A stretch of DNA of 64,000 bases from Artocarpus heterophyllus (GCA_025403435.1 CM046341.1:9571219-9635218); one strand, 5' to 3'. Counted from the stretch's first letter, positions 24,947 through 38,322 are shown. The notes: generated by a model not told the origin, from the letters alone. Numbers and translations are program-made.

Positions 24947-26722
24947 GCATATTCAGAGGAGCTCAACAGCTTCTAATATTTGCAGACATATGCTTGACTG
25001 AACAACTATGCCAAAACGTCCCTAAATTAACCCACTCTCCTTTACAAGAACCACATTTCATTTATCTGCAGTACTAAACATAATATAAATATACATGTAT
25101 ATATATATATATAGATATGGATATGCATAAAGATATGTTACAGTCACATCTAGAGGACCAAACCAAGCAGTTAAATTGAAAAAGAAAACACATTATTAAC
25201 TAATGAGGATATGGCTACTGACTTTTTTCTCTTTCCTTTCCATTTAACATGCCATGGAAAAAAAATTCCTTGTGTACCCTCCATTTGCGCAGAAGGAAAA
25301 TCATCACTGAAAATGTTGTCAATATCCTCCCCTCTCAGAGCATGTGTACCGTGGCTGCAACCTTGAGTCAGATGGATATGCCTCCCCACAAAGCATGTTG
25401 TCAAGTCCTGCAAGCAAATGCAACTGGTAATGTAGAATCGGTTTGGTATTTACATCGGTTTCGACCATCGAAGAACATGTTCTGGATCATGACACACTGA
25501 CCGTATGACCTACCAAGTCATGATGAATAAATCATCAAAGCTATTTTTTTGGTTTGTTTTTGGTCTTGGAGAGAAAATAGCTAGAATCACTCAGAATTTA
25601 GGTGGCTCCCTTTGTGAACTCAACATGTCAGCAATAGTGTGTTGGAAATATGTATTGTTATAGCAAACTGCAGAACTCGCAAGAAGAAGAGACGTCTTTA
25701 CTGAAGAACAATACCGATGCGAGTGAATTTTCCTACCGATCTCCAAGGACTCCTACTCCTACAGAAATTGATATAATAGGTAATAAAAATGCATTAGAAG
25801 CAAATGAAAAAAGAACGATACAACCAACTGTATAAGTGTTCGATTCTGAAGTGATCACCCGACCCTATCAACTAAAAATCAAGGCCTCAACTAGTCTTTT
25901 TGGTAAACTAGACGCTTATCACCACTACAACTTGGTGCAAAGAATAACAAGAGAAAAATCAACATGGTAGAATTGATATTCTCTGACTTGATAGATTTTT
26001 CAACTTCTCATCTACTTCGTTTTTCAAACTTTACCCTTTGTTTCCCTTTAAGGGTTAAGAGGTGTCTTCTCGAAAGCCAAATTCGACACACACACCATGA
26101 AACTTGTAACAAACAATGTTGAATCTAGAAGAAGAAACGTAAGAGTTAAAAGACACGGAAACCTGAAATGCTCCTGGTTTTGTTTCCATTTGAATAGGAA
26201 ACAAACCCAAAAAAAAAAAAAACACCTTTTATGGTTCTACTAAATTTGACTCCAAATTATTTAAGATATTTGAATTTCAATTCCTTGGTATCACTAGACA
26301 CAAACCTGATTGTTTAACATTCTATTTCCTACTATGTAAATAAACACCAAAGGAATCAATGATCGCCATTTTTATTTATTTTCTTTCTTTTCAAAAACAT
26401 TTTTCGCATTCTCCTTACAATTTTACTAAACATGCCCTAAAATATACAAGCCCTTATGATAATGGCACTATAAGATGTTTGCAGCAACCACTAACACCAA
26501 AATTTTTGGCTGAAATGCACTCTTTTAATTAGGCAAGCAAGCAAGCACAGAATTTGCTTGGTATTTCTGCTGGAGGAACGCAGACCACCAAGGCAAATTT
26601 AAACTTGAACCGACTTATTTGCTTAGAAATCTTTTTCAAAGTAATCTTCTAATGGTGAGAACAAAATTATTCCAAGGAGAAATATCTGTAAGATTACTTA
26701 TTTGCTATAGCTTAGAGTAAGA

Positions 26723-29700
26723 TTACTTACCATCTTTGCTTGAACTCTGTTCCATGTCAACATGTTCTTGTCCTGGCCGCATTACTCCAGACAATTCGCA
26801 CTCCTGGGAAGGGTTGCCTATTGACACGGAAAACGAATGAGGAACGTAAAACGAATCATCACTGGTAGCCTGTTTCTTAGCTGATGAAGATTCAGCCGTG
26901 GAGCACAAGTCTTCATCTACTCTCGAGGTCCCAACCTTTACGAGATTGTGTGAATTATCAGGTATTGGCCTTTCCTCTTGCATACTCTTGGATCTCTTCC
27001 TATTAGGAGTGTTGTTATTTGCATTTTGGAATGAGGGAACCCTCTGATCATTAGACGAAATAGTATGGCATGGAGCCCTTCCCCTTAAGACCACCTTTGG
27101 GATGGCCGAACTTTCTATGCGATCCAAGTTGTCGACAACTTCTTCATCCGTACCGTTTGACTCAGCAGACTTTGCAGCTGCTTCCATTTCCCACATCCTC
27201 ATTATAGCCTCAGTCAAACGTTCCCTGGCCAAATCAATCTCAATAATGGGTTTTGGATAATTTAACCCGAGCTCTACCCCGGAAGCTTTAAGAACGGATT
27301 CAGGCGCATCCCATGGATGATGAATCCACTCAGTTTGCAAGCGCGCTAGCTCAGGCAGCCAATGCCTCACGTATTCCCCTTCCGGATCAAACTTTGATCC
27401 TTGAAGCTAACACCAATGTTTCAGAAAAATCAATAAGAATGGGGGAAAATAGGCCACAATCTTTGGCACAAAACAACTAAAGTCTGATCATAATCTCCAA
27501 CGCAGTCACCATGAAGCTATAAAGATGCTGTTTTCCTCTTAAACTAGCTAACTTACTTATTCACAAGAATGCAAGAAAGAACGTTAAAATTCACCGAATC
27601 TTGCATTAGAAGTCACAATTTTTGTTTCAAAATCCTTTTACAGATTTCAAATGTCATGATAAGCACAATGAATTTAAGCCTGCAGGAATTTCCATTGTCC
27701 AGGACTAGCTTTTTAACAATACGGAAAACTTTAAGTTTTCGAATCAAATCATGAAGAATCCAAATATGAAGAAGGGATGACTGAAATTAAGATGACACAC
27801 CTCGAGAAATTGAAAAAAAAAAGAACACAATATAAGATGTTAGCACATAATTAAGTAATCAAGTGAATATTAAGAGTATAAATGTAGTGGCATTAGTCAC
27901 ATATAAGCAGCATAAAAATTCAAACCTCTGGACTATCCAAGCGCTCGAGTTCATGACCATCTGGCAAGCTTCCTGATATATACTGCCAACCAAGGATATC
28001 ACTTTCCAAGTCAGCATCCAAAAGTGTATCCCAGAAATACTTCATCCCCCATCTCCAAGGAATAAGAAGAACTTTCACTGAGAAACTTGAAACAATCACT
28101 CTAATCCTGTTGTGTATCCACCCAGTTGCCCAGAGCTCTCTCATTCCAGCGTCAACCAACGGATAGCCAGTTCGACCCTGTCTCCAAGCCTTAAAATGAG
28201 TGGTGTTCGGTTGCCATGGGAAAAATTTCAAGTTACTCAGAAGTGATCTCTCATGGGTGAACGGGAAATTGAAACAAAGATAACGTGAATACTCTCTTAG
28301 ACCGATCGCCCTGAGGAAAAGGTTCACACTCTCTTCCCCAATGGAGTTCCCTTCCTTTGTCCAAAGTATCTGCTTCATTCTTGCAGATTGGAAAACCTTC
28401 CTCACACTCAATTCCCCAAAATGAAGATATGGAGACAAAAGTGATGTATAGTTTCCCTCAACTTTTAGCCGGTTCTTGGAATAGTCGAGAAGGTGCTCCT
28501 CGATAAATTCGGTTAGAGTCTTATCTGCACTGCTCCAACCTGGAGACCAGGCTCTGCCTAACAAGGCATTGCTAGCTTTTTCTGACTCGTCTTCGAGACT
28601 CAATTCATTGATTGAGCACTTTGCAATTGTTCCTACAAGTGACACCCAAAAAACTATATCTCAATTCTCAGCTATTTGTCTTTTACATCATCTGTTTCTT
28701 TCGCATACAAGCTCATACATACGTGTGAAAACATTTTAGGTCCAAAATTAAGCAGGAAACAATGACAATTTTTTTTTAAGGAAAAATTCTATTGAACGAA
28801 CCACGGAGATATGATAAGCATATTAAAGAGAGAGAAAATAAAAAACAACCAGAAAGATAAAGATATTTTGAAAGTGTACCTGCAGCTGGTATCAATTTCC
28901 ATGGAGGAAGAAGTGAAACAGGTTGCATTGGCATTTGCAAGCACTTCTCCCAATATGCCTCAAAGGTTGTAAATGCAAAACCCTTTTCATCGTATACTTC
29001 CCATGGTTCAAACAACAGATCTCCATTGTAGCTTTGCACAGAAATACCTGCCTCCGCTAGCTTTTCTTTGACATTGTGATCACGAACGAGCGAAACAGGA
29101 TCTGGAACAGACAAATGGAATAACTAATAGAGCGAAGCAAGAGACATAACATTTAAGAACTTTAAATGATCTCAACTGCAGTGACTTGATAGGATTCTGT
29201 TATGAGTTAGTTAAGGGAGTTCAAGGAAATAAGAGGTTAGTTAGTTGCTGATTACTTAAGGTTGTTAGTAACTAGTTAGTGTTGGGTTAGAAGGCGATTA
29301 GTAGTATGAAAGGAAGATTAATGGAGAGTTGGGATATGGTCAAATTAGTGGGAATTTGTTTAGCTTATGCAGTGCTGAGTGTGGTAGGCTCTTGAAATCC
29401 TATCGACGGGATTCTCTACCATTAGCTAGGTTCTTATCATGACTCTCTAAGAAGCGAGAATCAAAAGCACAAAGTTGATAATCATGTTTGGAAAAGGCCC
29501 ATCATCTTGACAATTTATGATCCCAACTAACTCGATTTCTCGATCAAATTGCCTTGTCAAAAACATTATGTAGTGAAGTAGTATCTTAAACCCCATTAAA
29601 CTAAACATCTTGTACTTTCATGCAAAAGAAATTCAAAAGCTAAAGAACATGAGAGCCAAGAACTGTTAAACGCTAAAATGAATTCGTGTGTTTTTAATTT

Positions 29701-30065
29701 TTATTTTTTGTAAGTGCAATGAAGCTACTTTAAGAAGAGAGAGAGAACATACCATAAAGATGGTTAAACACTACTTTGGTAGCCCCAGTGGCATTGATGC
29801 ACTCCAAAAGAGCCTCCAAAGTACTTTGAGTCTTGAGTAGCACAAGCTCAGCCCCAAGGGATTTCAAAGACTGTTCCAAATGTGCAAGAGACTGCTTCAG
29901 CCACCACCGCGAAACCCGACCGGGGTAGAACTGTCCTTCCTCTTTGGGACACCATATGTACACAGGAACAACACTACCCTCCTTAGCAGCCGCTGCTAAA
30001 GCAGGATTATCCTCGATTCTAAGGTCCCTCCTAAACCAAACTATGGTCTTTCCGCCACCACCCAT
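26723..30065 (-). CDS. CRY2: cryptochrome 2 (blue-light photoreceptor), four exons
   Basis: CDS exons by reading frame and GT-AG junctions: 30065-29753, 29101-28880, 28632-27926, 27406-26723; introns 651, 247 and 519 bp. Predicted product 641 aa (Arabidopsis CRY2 is 612). The start MGGGGKTIVWFRRDLR is the photolyase-homology N-terminus. FAD-domain landmarks include the aspartate of LLDADLESD (D384, equivalent to the FAD-critical Asp387) and the Trp triad W318, W371, W394. The C-terminal extension carries the DAS elements DQRVP (534-538), an acidic stretch and STAES (583-587), and a basic NLS-like RKRSK (550-554). Sequence such as SVQSYNGDLL and ISGSLPDGHELERLD is closer to CRY2 than CRY1. It acts mainly in the nucleus in photomorphogenesis and flowering. 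The 3' end is uncertain: the frame stops as ...SSSKDGK, but the same bases form a strong donor (GTAAGT, 26730-26725), so a short terminal exon is possible. Confidence 0.95.
29102..29752 (-). other. CRY2 intron 1
   Basis: Donor G|GTATGT after the HLY codons and acceptor TTCCAG before ATCCTG; the split codon is Asp105. Within it, about 29188-29420 is rich in GTTAGTT motifs and TG-initial. It resembles a small LTR-type insertion, but no target duplication was found, so this is not claimed. Confidence 0.85.
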
Positions 30066-30840
30066 GTTGCATAATTCAGACCCTTTCAGCTTAAACTTGA
30101 TCCATCAAAATTGAAACCCCATCACTTTCTTTCCTTTCATCTAGAAACACCAAATAAAGTTCTCATCAAGCAATTTGAAGTCACAACTCGTTTATTAGGA
30201 TTCAATTATTGAGAATTCCCACTTAAAAACCCGAAAATTGATCCAACAATGACAATAAAGCTCTAGAACTGCAGAACAAAAAAAGGTCAACGCAAGCAGT
30301 AGATGCAAGAGCAAAACCCAACAGGGGTTGGTAATAACTTCCTCAAAAACACCGAAATTATACAATTTTTTTAATCTTCCACATTTAGTTCACCAGGAGC
30401 TTTCAACAAATAGTTCTTCCTACTATGGAATACAGATCATACTTTGATCATCATGACTGTGTTTACAATGGATCTAAGACAAACCCCAACATAAATATTA
30501 TACAATTACTCAATTATACACATTAAGGAATATTACCCACAAAGACCCAGAATCTCTTTTAGGAAAATCTACTCAAAAGAAGAGAATATAAACCAGACAA
30601 AGCAAAGAAAGAAAGAAAGAAAGAAAAATAAATAAATAAACTCTGGGTGATCAGAAGATGAGGATTCGAGAAGATAACAAAATACCAATTTTTTGCCACC
30701 AACTAAGGGACTCCACCCATGTAATATCTTTTCATGCTTTGCTTTTGGACATGGGAAAAAGATACGACATGATACATATAACAAATACCTGCTAAGATTA
30801 TCTCCCCCTGCAAAATCCACAGGGCTTTTTTTTTTTTTAA
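30066..30840 (-). promoter_or_regulatory. CRY2 5' leader with probable 5' UTR intron and a short upstream ORF
   Basis: On the minus strand a donor-like CAG|GTATTTG lies at 30789/30788 and a good pyrimidine-preceded acceptor TTTCTAG at 30142-30141, suggesting a 648 bp intron in the 5' UTR. Just after the acceptor, an 11-codon upstream ORF (ATG at 30140) ends before the main ATG at 30065. Transcript evidence is lacking here, so the intron is inferred from splice signals only. Confidence 0.4.
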
Positions 30841-33800
30841 TTTTATCAGAAGGATGACTTTTGGTGATATTACTATATGGAATCCATTTTATATATTTAT
30901 ATAAAATATTTATATGTGGTAATATATATTATTATGTGGTAATGTCAGATCACGTGGGCAAGTTAAAAGTGGTATTTGTTATTGTGGTGGGGAACAACTT
31001 CTGGTTGCTTCGGTGAAGCGCCCACCGTGAAAGGGCACTGACACAATACATGAATATCCCAAACTCATGTCATGTGGATTGGTAAATTTTTTTTGGGTAG
31101 TTAAAAAGGTCCCGTCAACCCACATCCACAGCTACTGTAGGAGCGGGCAACTTATTGGAGCTACGGGATTCGAACTTTGCCGAGGGATTTTTAAAAAAAG
31201 GCCTTTGGAGAATTTTTTTTTTGATAAATGGTTTTTTTTTTTATAATTTTTGACATTAAAAAAAAAAATATTAGGTATTAAAATGGTTTTAGTTTTTTTT
31301 TATCCTGTTGAGGTTTCTTATTCTATTATAGTTATTTTTTTTATTTTTTTTAAAAAAATTAGAACAGTTTACTTATATAAAAAAACATATTTTTTGGTTA
31401 AAAAAAAAATCATTTACCCAATTAGAAATTTTTTTTTAGTCTTTCATCAAAATCCCCCACTTTGTATTTTTGGGAGATAAAGCAAAGGAAGTCTAGTAAA
31501 GGCTTTTCAATCACCAAATCACATCCTTCCGTAGTGTTTGGATTGGTAATTTGTTAAGGGTGTGAGCAAAATTAACATTATTTAAGCAATATATGTATAT
31601 GGTAATTTGCCTAAATATTTACCATTTGATAGTAATAGTTTTGAGAAGTGGTTGCAACGTTCTCTTTCTTTCTTTCTTTTTAGGCTCTTAAATCAATACC
31701 GGACACATAAAATTTACTAACATTATAAATTATTATTTAACAGAAAATAAGATAGTAAAATCTACACATCAAACAATAAATAAAAAAAAGTATAAAAGAA
31801 AGTAAGAAAAATTGTACGTAAGCACTTCTCAATAGTTTTTGGGAGTTAAATTCCATTTTTAGTACTTTAGCTATGTCTTCGACTTTGAAAACTTCTCACA
31901 GTAAGCCCTTAATCTATTAAATTATCCTAAATTAAACATTTTGTTCATCTGTTTGTTAAATTCTTGAGGAGAAAAAAGGTGAGGATCATATGCAGTTTAC
32001 TGGATGATTTAATTTTGTAATTTTAGCACACACTTTTAAGAAGGAAATTGTGTTTCTTTCCATTAAGATTTTAATAGTTGAATGGCACGAAAAAACAAAT
32101 TTGAAATAATTTATTAGACCGGCTATTCATTCGAAAAATTAGAACATTGATAAACCAAAATTTAAATTTCTGAAATTAAGGGACTAGGTTTTATTTTTTG
32201 TATTCTTTTATATTGGGAACATTATTTTTTATTTTGGGAATATGTTTTTTTTTTTTTTTATGTAACCTGACCGTTAGTAACGTATAATATAAATAGAGAT
32301 ACTCTAATATAAAAAAGATAAAATAAAATAAACAAGTTTGACCAAGGAATATGTTAAAATTAGCAACCTTATAGAGCATGTTACATGTTATTATATTAGA
32401 ACTAATCAAATTAAGAAAAGATCTGAGAGTTAAAAAAATCTGATTAAAATGTGACAGTTTAGAAGTATTTTATTACTGCTAGATTGTCTTATCCAAGTTT
32501 ATCAAGACTTCTTTTAGTAAAAATATTGAACATAGTTAACTTTTGAAACGATTTTTTTAATGTTTTAGTGTTAAAGAATTGCTAATTTTGATAAGTTTGA
32601 GTTGGGAATTTTTTTTTTAAGTATAAGGAAAGACAAAATTTACCATTTAATAAAGATTAAGAGTGACTTTGAAGATCTGGGGGACAAAGACTAGGTAACT
32701 AACTGTATCCCCACGAGAATCAAAAGACAAAGGCACATGTGATCTAGATTTACAACACATGGTCGTGCCTAATTGCATTTATATATATATATACACACAC
32801 ATATGTATCTTAAAGGAAAAGCTTTTTAATTATTTTTTTTTATTGCAATTCTAAATATGTAAAGATTTTCAACAATAGAACAAGAACATGTGGGTTTAAT
32901 TTGATTTTATGCACAAAGCCATGGATAGAAACCTCAAAGTCACATGGTCCTTGATATATTTTTTTTATTTATATTTTTTGCTAAATACATAACTCCGCAT
33001 ACACTAATTTTTACTCATGATTGTGTTCCCAAATTCAGAAAAAAGACTTTAAATAAAAGAATGCCATCACGTGGGCTTTCTTCGGTTTTATCAAAACGCC
33101 TTGCAGCCTTTCTTCTTTGGTTGAAAGTAGTACAAATATTAAAAAAAAAAAAAAAGGACGACGATGCACAGAATTATTAAGCACGTGTTGTTTATCAATT
33201 AAAGACATTGTAGTTCATTTAACAGTTCCCAGTGTTTTTCTAAGTTATAATTTATGAAAAATCTTCAAGCAAATTAATGTCTGGATTTTTTTTCCTCTCC
33301 TCTTTTTTATAATACATATAATATGTTTGGGAACTTAAACAGAGTAATATATACACACACACACACACTCAGCATTCGAATGCAGCCAAAATCATTGATG
33401 GAAACGATCATATAATATGAGTTTTTTTTTGAATGATTAGAAAAATCCAATTTTGACAATTTTGCTCTGGATGATTAGAGGTGAACTTTTTTGTTGCATT
33501 AGCTGTTGTGTTTTGGAGGAATTATCTTTCATTAATAAAAAAGGAGAAAAAAAAAACAGCCGACATATTTGACCCAGCCGCGCTTCCGAAAGCTTTCTTC
33601 ATCACCAAGGCTTAGATCCAAGGACAGAGAAAAATGGTAAATGGTGAGTGGTGAACTTTGCTAATTTCTCAAGGACCAAAGGAAAAAAGAGAATTCCATG
33701 TTATAGTTCGATGATGGCATGTAGCAATAGCTTAACAATAACCTATAAGACAGTTCTAATATGTCAAATTAGATCAGAATTATTATTAATTTTAAAAAAA

Positions 33801-34681
33801 TGTATGTGGCAATCTCTCCAAAACTTAAGAAAGATTTATATAATTTGAACGCAATTTCTTTGATCAAAACCGAAAAATAAATTACCAATAGGACTCTATT
33901 TTTCAACCATTGGATCTTTTTTTACCCGAGCTCTGATTTTGATCAAAATCAACAATCAGAAACATGTCCTACCAGTAGTGTCATTGATGGAGAAAGACCC
34001 TAATTTGAAAATGTTCTTTTTTAATTATTATAAAAGAAAGGTCGACTTTGCTTAAAAAGTAGATTCTTTTCCGGACTTGGGCTTTGGGTTGATACACACA
34101 TCATCAAAAGACCCAAAAACATTGAAAATGGGACCTAGAATCCGCCCACTTGAGCGAGAAGCAACAAACGAGTGTGTCCCCTTTGCGCAACAGAGAGCAT
34201 ATTACAGGCTAAGGTATTCATTTCTGTCGATCACTAAAGAAAAAAGAAGAAAAAGGAGCAAAAGAGAAACAGGATCGGGAGTCACTAAAATTGATTCTGA
34301 ATGAAGTAGCAAAAAATTAAGGGCAAAGTTGCAAATAGGCAAAATATGGTGTAAGTGACAAATAACGCTAGGAAATGCTCAGTGATGGAATAATAGAACC
34401 ACACTTATCAATCTCAATATCCATAACCATACCAAACCCAATATCACCTGAGAAGCATCATGGCAATGAGGAAGTCCCAGATTATCCCTGCAACGGGTAA
34501 ATAACGAGGAGCCCCCTAATCAGCCTTCCCAAGGTGCTGAGTTATTTAGTAATTAAGCTATATGTAATTTGTAAATCTACAGAAAATCATAAACTAATTA
34601 AAGAACGAAAGAGCATTCCATTTTTGTTGATAGAAGAAATTCCGGAGGGACTTCTTTTTAGATGACAAACCATTCAAGTGC
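30841..34681. other. intergenic between CRY2 and ADF6
   Basis: AT-rich with long T and A runs (31200-31440, 32240-32260) and microsatellites at 32780-32800 and 33350-33369. No coding region is supported. A segment at about 31030-31200 contains gggattcgaac, resembling an inverted tRNA/SINE B box, but no A box was found. ADF6 3' UTR sequence is expected just below 34682. Confidence 0.6.
30951..30956. promoter_or_regulatory. G-box (CACGTG) about 890 bp upstream of CRY2 ATG
   Basis: CACGTG in context tCACGTGggc. Such boxes bind bZIP/bHLH factors including light-signalling PIFs and HY5. A second lies at 33068-33073. Six-base palindromes occur by chance, so function is only possible. Confidence 0.25.
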
Positions 34682-36764
34682 TCAATGTGCCCGGTCTCTG
34701 AGGACTTCAAGATCCATCTCAGTCGGATCGGTTGCCTGGATCTCATAGTGAATTCCATCCAGCTCCCTTCTGAACCTGTCCTTTGATGTTGCGTACAGCA
34801 TCTTGGCACGGATCCTCGATACAGATGGTGACCTAGAATCAAAGTTTTGCAAAGGCAAAACCATAGGTAAATGTTAACAAGAGTTCTAGGATAATGCAAT
34901 CACTGAATTTTGTACAAGTTCACGAACAACTGAGATGCTATAACAATATAGTTCTAGACTTCTAGTTCTAACATGAAAAAAAAAAAATCCAGAAAAACTT
35001 GACAAGGACAAAAAACCTAAGCAAGTTATTAGTAATCAAAAACACTAGCACTCATCCCCTAAAAAGGAATGTATTACTGCAGCAATAATACTTGACATGA
35101 ACATTAATGAAAATCAAAGACAGGAACAAGTATAAAGGAAACAGAGGACTGCCCTGTTCTCACTGTTTGGCGTCTACAACAACAGAAAATTTGTTATCTT
35201 TCCCACAAGAATAATACCTGAATCCGATCATTCAATTTATTGGCAATCCTTAGTTTCCCTAACATACTAAACAAGAGCAAAAGGAACGAGCTCTAATTTA
35301 GCTTCCTCGAGTCTGATACTAAAGGACCTGGTATTTCAAAACCCAGAAATCAGACCAAACATGACTGAGGAAACTAATAACCAACCAACCAAGAAGGATG
35401 AAAACTGTCTGTGATTTACCAGAACAAGTAAAACACACATCCACCATATTCATGGAACAAAGGGCACATATTAATCTCGTTAGAAAAGGAGAATCAAGTA
35501 TTACACAGGGAACAGGAGGAAAGAACAAGCCCAGGTTATGTTTGCAGTTTACAAGGGCTTACCATAAAGATCACATTCACACAACATTGCTTACAATACT
35601 CATTAGTTCCAGGAGATACTTTGAGCATAGGTATCAAGTAAATGGAAAATTACTAAATGCACGATCAGTGTGATCATTAAGACAAATTAGTGGTAGTGGT
35701 AGCAATTAATAAATTCAGATTGTGAAATCATACTGAAGCTTCTAGCAAAAACAACAGCCTGAATTTGTAATAAACAAAAAAACTTAAAAATACACAAGCA
35801 TTAACATCGACTAATTAGATTATTGGTCAAAAAACAGTTTGATTAATCAACTGCGACTGTAATAAGACAAGCAGTCTATTACTTCTGAATCTAACTAATG
35901 CAAAAGAAACTAACCACGCAATGAAAAAGATCTTGCTCTTTTGGCAATTCTCCGAAGTGACAAAATCAAAGTCATAAACCGCATATCGACAATCAGTCTC
36001 AGGCAAGGAAGCAGCAAAATCATCAAAGCTTTCAGCTGGGCCTCCGGTTTTCTCAACCACAACCTCTTTTTTCTTCTCATCAATCTTAAAAATCACATAG
36101 CGGAAAACTTTCTTCCTCTGCAGTTCGAGGAATGTGCCCTTGCTGTGATCAGCAACACCCATGCCAGACGAAGCATTCCCCTTTAACAAACAAACAAACC
36201 CAATATTTAATATTTTAAAAAACAAGCATCAAACACACACACACACAACTATAGATCACCCCCATTATTGTCTACACTTTTTAATCAACAACAAGATTTG
36301 GAAATCTAAAATTACTTTTCGTAAGAATAAGCAAAAGAAATTTTTTTAAAAAAGAAAGTGCGCAAAAAAGAAATTAAGAGAATCTAGCATTCAAATTGTA
36401 CGGATTCCAGCTTTAAAAAAAGTTCGATTTTTTAAGAAAGCAACGAAATTAACGAAATTTGACTAAAAACCACAACCTCAGCTCTGATTTTATCACTGTT
36501 AGGTCTGAGAAAATCAAATCAAACAAATCCAGTCACCAATTTAGCGGAAAAAATTAAATGGAGTCGAATCGAAATCAAATATCACAAATAATCCTTACTC
36601 AAAAACAAAAATAACCAATTCCAGAATCAAATGGACAGGAAATAAGAAAACCTAATACTCCAAGATATGAAATCAGAAGATAAACAAACTTCACTTGAAA
36701 ACGATAATAAACCTAAGACAGATCTCCATGGGAGAAGGAAGAAGCTTACCCCTCTAAAAGCCAT
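34682..36764 (-). CDS. ADF6: actin-depolymerizing factor 6-like (ADF/cofilin), three exons
   Basis: Exons: 36764-36750 (MAFRG), 36180-35915, 34832-34682; all junctions GT-AG. The 143 aa product is one ADF-homology domain; Arabidopsis ADF6 is 146 aa. The tiny first exon is typical of plant ADF genes. Diagnostic stretches are [42 protein letters not shown] and, in the last exon, [20 protein letters not shown] followed by [21 protein letters not shown]. The last is the actin-binding long helix and C-terminus. The N-terminal [16 protein letters not shown] resembles the ADF6 subclass rather than ADF1-4. It binds G- and F-actin, severs filaments and promotes depolymerisation in cytosol and nucleus. 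N-terminal serines are candidate regulatory phosphorylation sites by family knowledge. No breaks seen. Confidence 0.95.
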
Positions 36765-36927
36765 GCCCGCCTGCCCCTAATCGCCGATAGACAGAGAAAG
36801 AGGGAAGTAAAGGATTTTAGAGAGACAGAGTGGAGAAGAAAGAAGAAAAAAATCAGCCACCAAAAAGAAAAAATACAAAGGGAAAAAGAAATTGGAAGTT
36901 TGAGTAGCAGTACAACGGTACGGATCT
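36765..36927 (-). promoter_or_regulatory. ADF6 5' UTR / proximal promoter
   Basis: On the minus strand this is pyrimidine-rich (CTTTCTTCT, CTCTGTCTCTCT, CTTTCTCTGTC) immediately before the ATG, as common in plant 5' UTRs. It is bounded upstream by a MITE starting at about 36928, so the promoter may extend into or end at mobile DNA. Confidence 0.4.
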
Positions 36928-37495
36928 GTTTAGTAAATAGATTAAAATTAGTGGTTTAATTTGAATTAGTATAATTTAAATTAATGATTTGAATTATTAT
37001 TTGGATTGACGTTTAGATGTGCATTTAACGTTTAATCTGAATATGAAATAAAATTGAAATTTGTATTTGAAGAGGTAGTGTAGATAATTTTTGATTGTTT
37101 TTTATTTATTAATAAATCTAATAAAATCTTAATGTTAATGATCTTAAAAAATATGCAATATAGATCTTGATTTATTCTTCTCTTCATTAGAAATACAGTG
37201 AAAAAAGAATCATCTCAATTGGATATCAAATGAAAAAGTTATGATTTTTTTTCCTCAAATATAAGAGAGAGAATTTTAATTTTTATTGTAGCAAAGATAT
37301 GTGAGTATCAAAAGTTTACGGAGATAAGAACTCTAGAAACTTGGACCCGTTTGGTTCGAGTATTTGAATGAAGATTTAAATTTTTGTAAGAGAAAATACT
37401 GTAACAAAATGATTCGAATCGTGATTCGAGTATCGAAACAAACGGACCCTTAGATTCTTGATACCTAAAGGATTCAAATTTTGAGAGAAACAAAC
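36928..37495. mobile_element. approximately 450 bp MITE, copy 1, carrying a nested 107 bp MITE
   Basis: Aligns along its length with 37871-38322 at an offset of about 937 bp (identical blocks such as aatgttaatgatctta and caattggatatcaaat). Ends resemble a short inverted repeat (GTTT...AAAC, better seen in copy 2: GTTTGTTT...GAAACAAAC). The interruption at 37343-37449 is absent from copy 2. Confidence 0.6.
37343..37449. mobile_element. nested 107 bp MITE (Tourist/PIF-like termini)
   Basis: Left end GGACCCGTTTGGTTCGAG and inverted right end GGGTCCGTTTGTTTCGA are near-matching TIRs of the GG-CCGTTTGG type found in PIF/Harbinger MITEs. The paralogous copy at about 38275-38290 is an empty site (aacttgaactcttgata). 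A 2-3 bp TT(A) duplication is plausible but not clean. Confidence 0.55.
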
Positions 37496-37870
37496 ACATA
37501 TTTAAAAAAAATTTTATATTTAAATTTAAATTTAAATCTATTAAATTTAAATAATGCACAAAATAAACATCCTATGAAGAAGAAAAGGATTTCGTGGTTT
37601 CAAGGGAAAGAAATAAGGGATGATAACGACTTGAAGAATTTTTTCTCTTATTTGTTTATTTATTTATTTATTATTATTATTATTATGATTTAAAGAACAA
37701 CGTGACGAAGTCATGTCTCTTTTTTCTTTTCTTTTTTATGGGTTCTTTTTAGTGGACAAGTCAGGCTCTTTATATATATGCCACAAAAAATTAAAAACTC
37801 AATTTAATTTATGTCATTCAAAACCTAAAACGTCACGTTATATTTTTATATTATATTCAAAATATTAAAA

Positions 37871-38322
37871 GTTTGTTTGATAAATAGATTTGAATTAGTA
37901 ATTTAATTTGAGTTAGTATGATTTGAATTAGGATTTTAGTTAGTGATTTGAATTGACGTTTGGATGTGCATTTAAGTTTTAATATGAGTATAGAATAAAA
38001 TTGAAATTTATGTTTGGAGAGATAATGATAATAGTTTTTTATTTATTAATCAATCTAATAAAATCTTAATGTTAATGATCTTAAAAAATATGCAATATGA
38101 ATATTGATTTATTCTTCTCTTTATTAAGAACACAGTGAAAAAAGAATATCTCAATTGGATATCAAATAAAGAAGTTATGATTTTTTTTTCTCAAATATAT
38201 GAGAGAATTTTAGTTTTTATTGTAGCAAAGATATCCGAAATTAAAAGTTTAAGAAGAATAAGAACTTTAAAAACTTGAACTCTTGATACTAAAATAATTC
38301 AAATTTTGAAAGAAACAAACAC
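37871..38322. mobile_element. approximately 450 bp MITE, copy 2 (empty-site copy)
   Basis: Starts GTTTGTTTGATAAATAG and ends TTTGAAAGAAACAAACAC, a short inverted repeat. Lacks the 107 bp insertion present in copy 1. Confidence 0.6.

Larger units (their letters stand above)
23591..26722. other. intergenic; CRY2 3' flank
   Basis: No gene recognised. It contains the hAT-like MITE 23775-23980, a (TG)n/(TA)n microsatellite at 24881-24946, and the region just downstream of CRY2, where the 3' UTR and possibly a short terminal coding exon would lie. Short frames at 25171-25835 have no recognisable product. Confidence 0.6.

Noticed and set aside
29188..29420. Possible small solo LTR in CRY2 intron 1
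   Set aside because: LTR-like composition (GTTAGTT repeats) but no matching 5 bp target duplication and no convincing terminal pair.
31150..31190. Inverted B-box-like gggattcgaac suggesting a SINE
   Set aside because: No A box, poly(A) tail or target duplication could be found.
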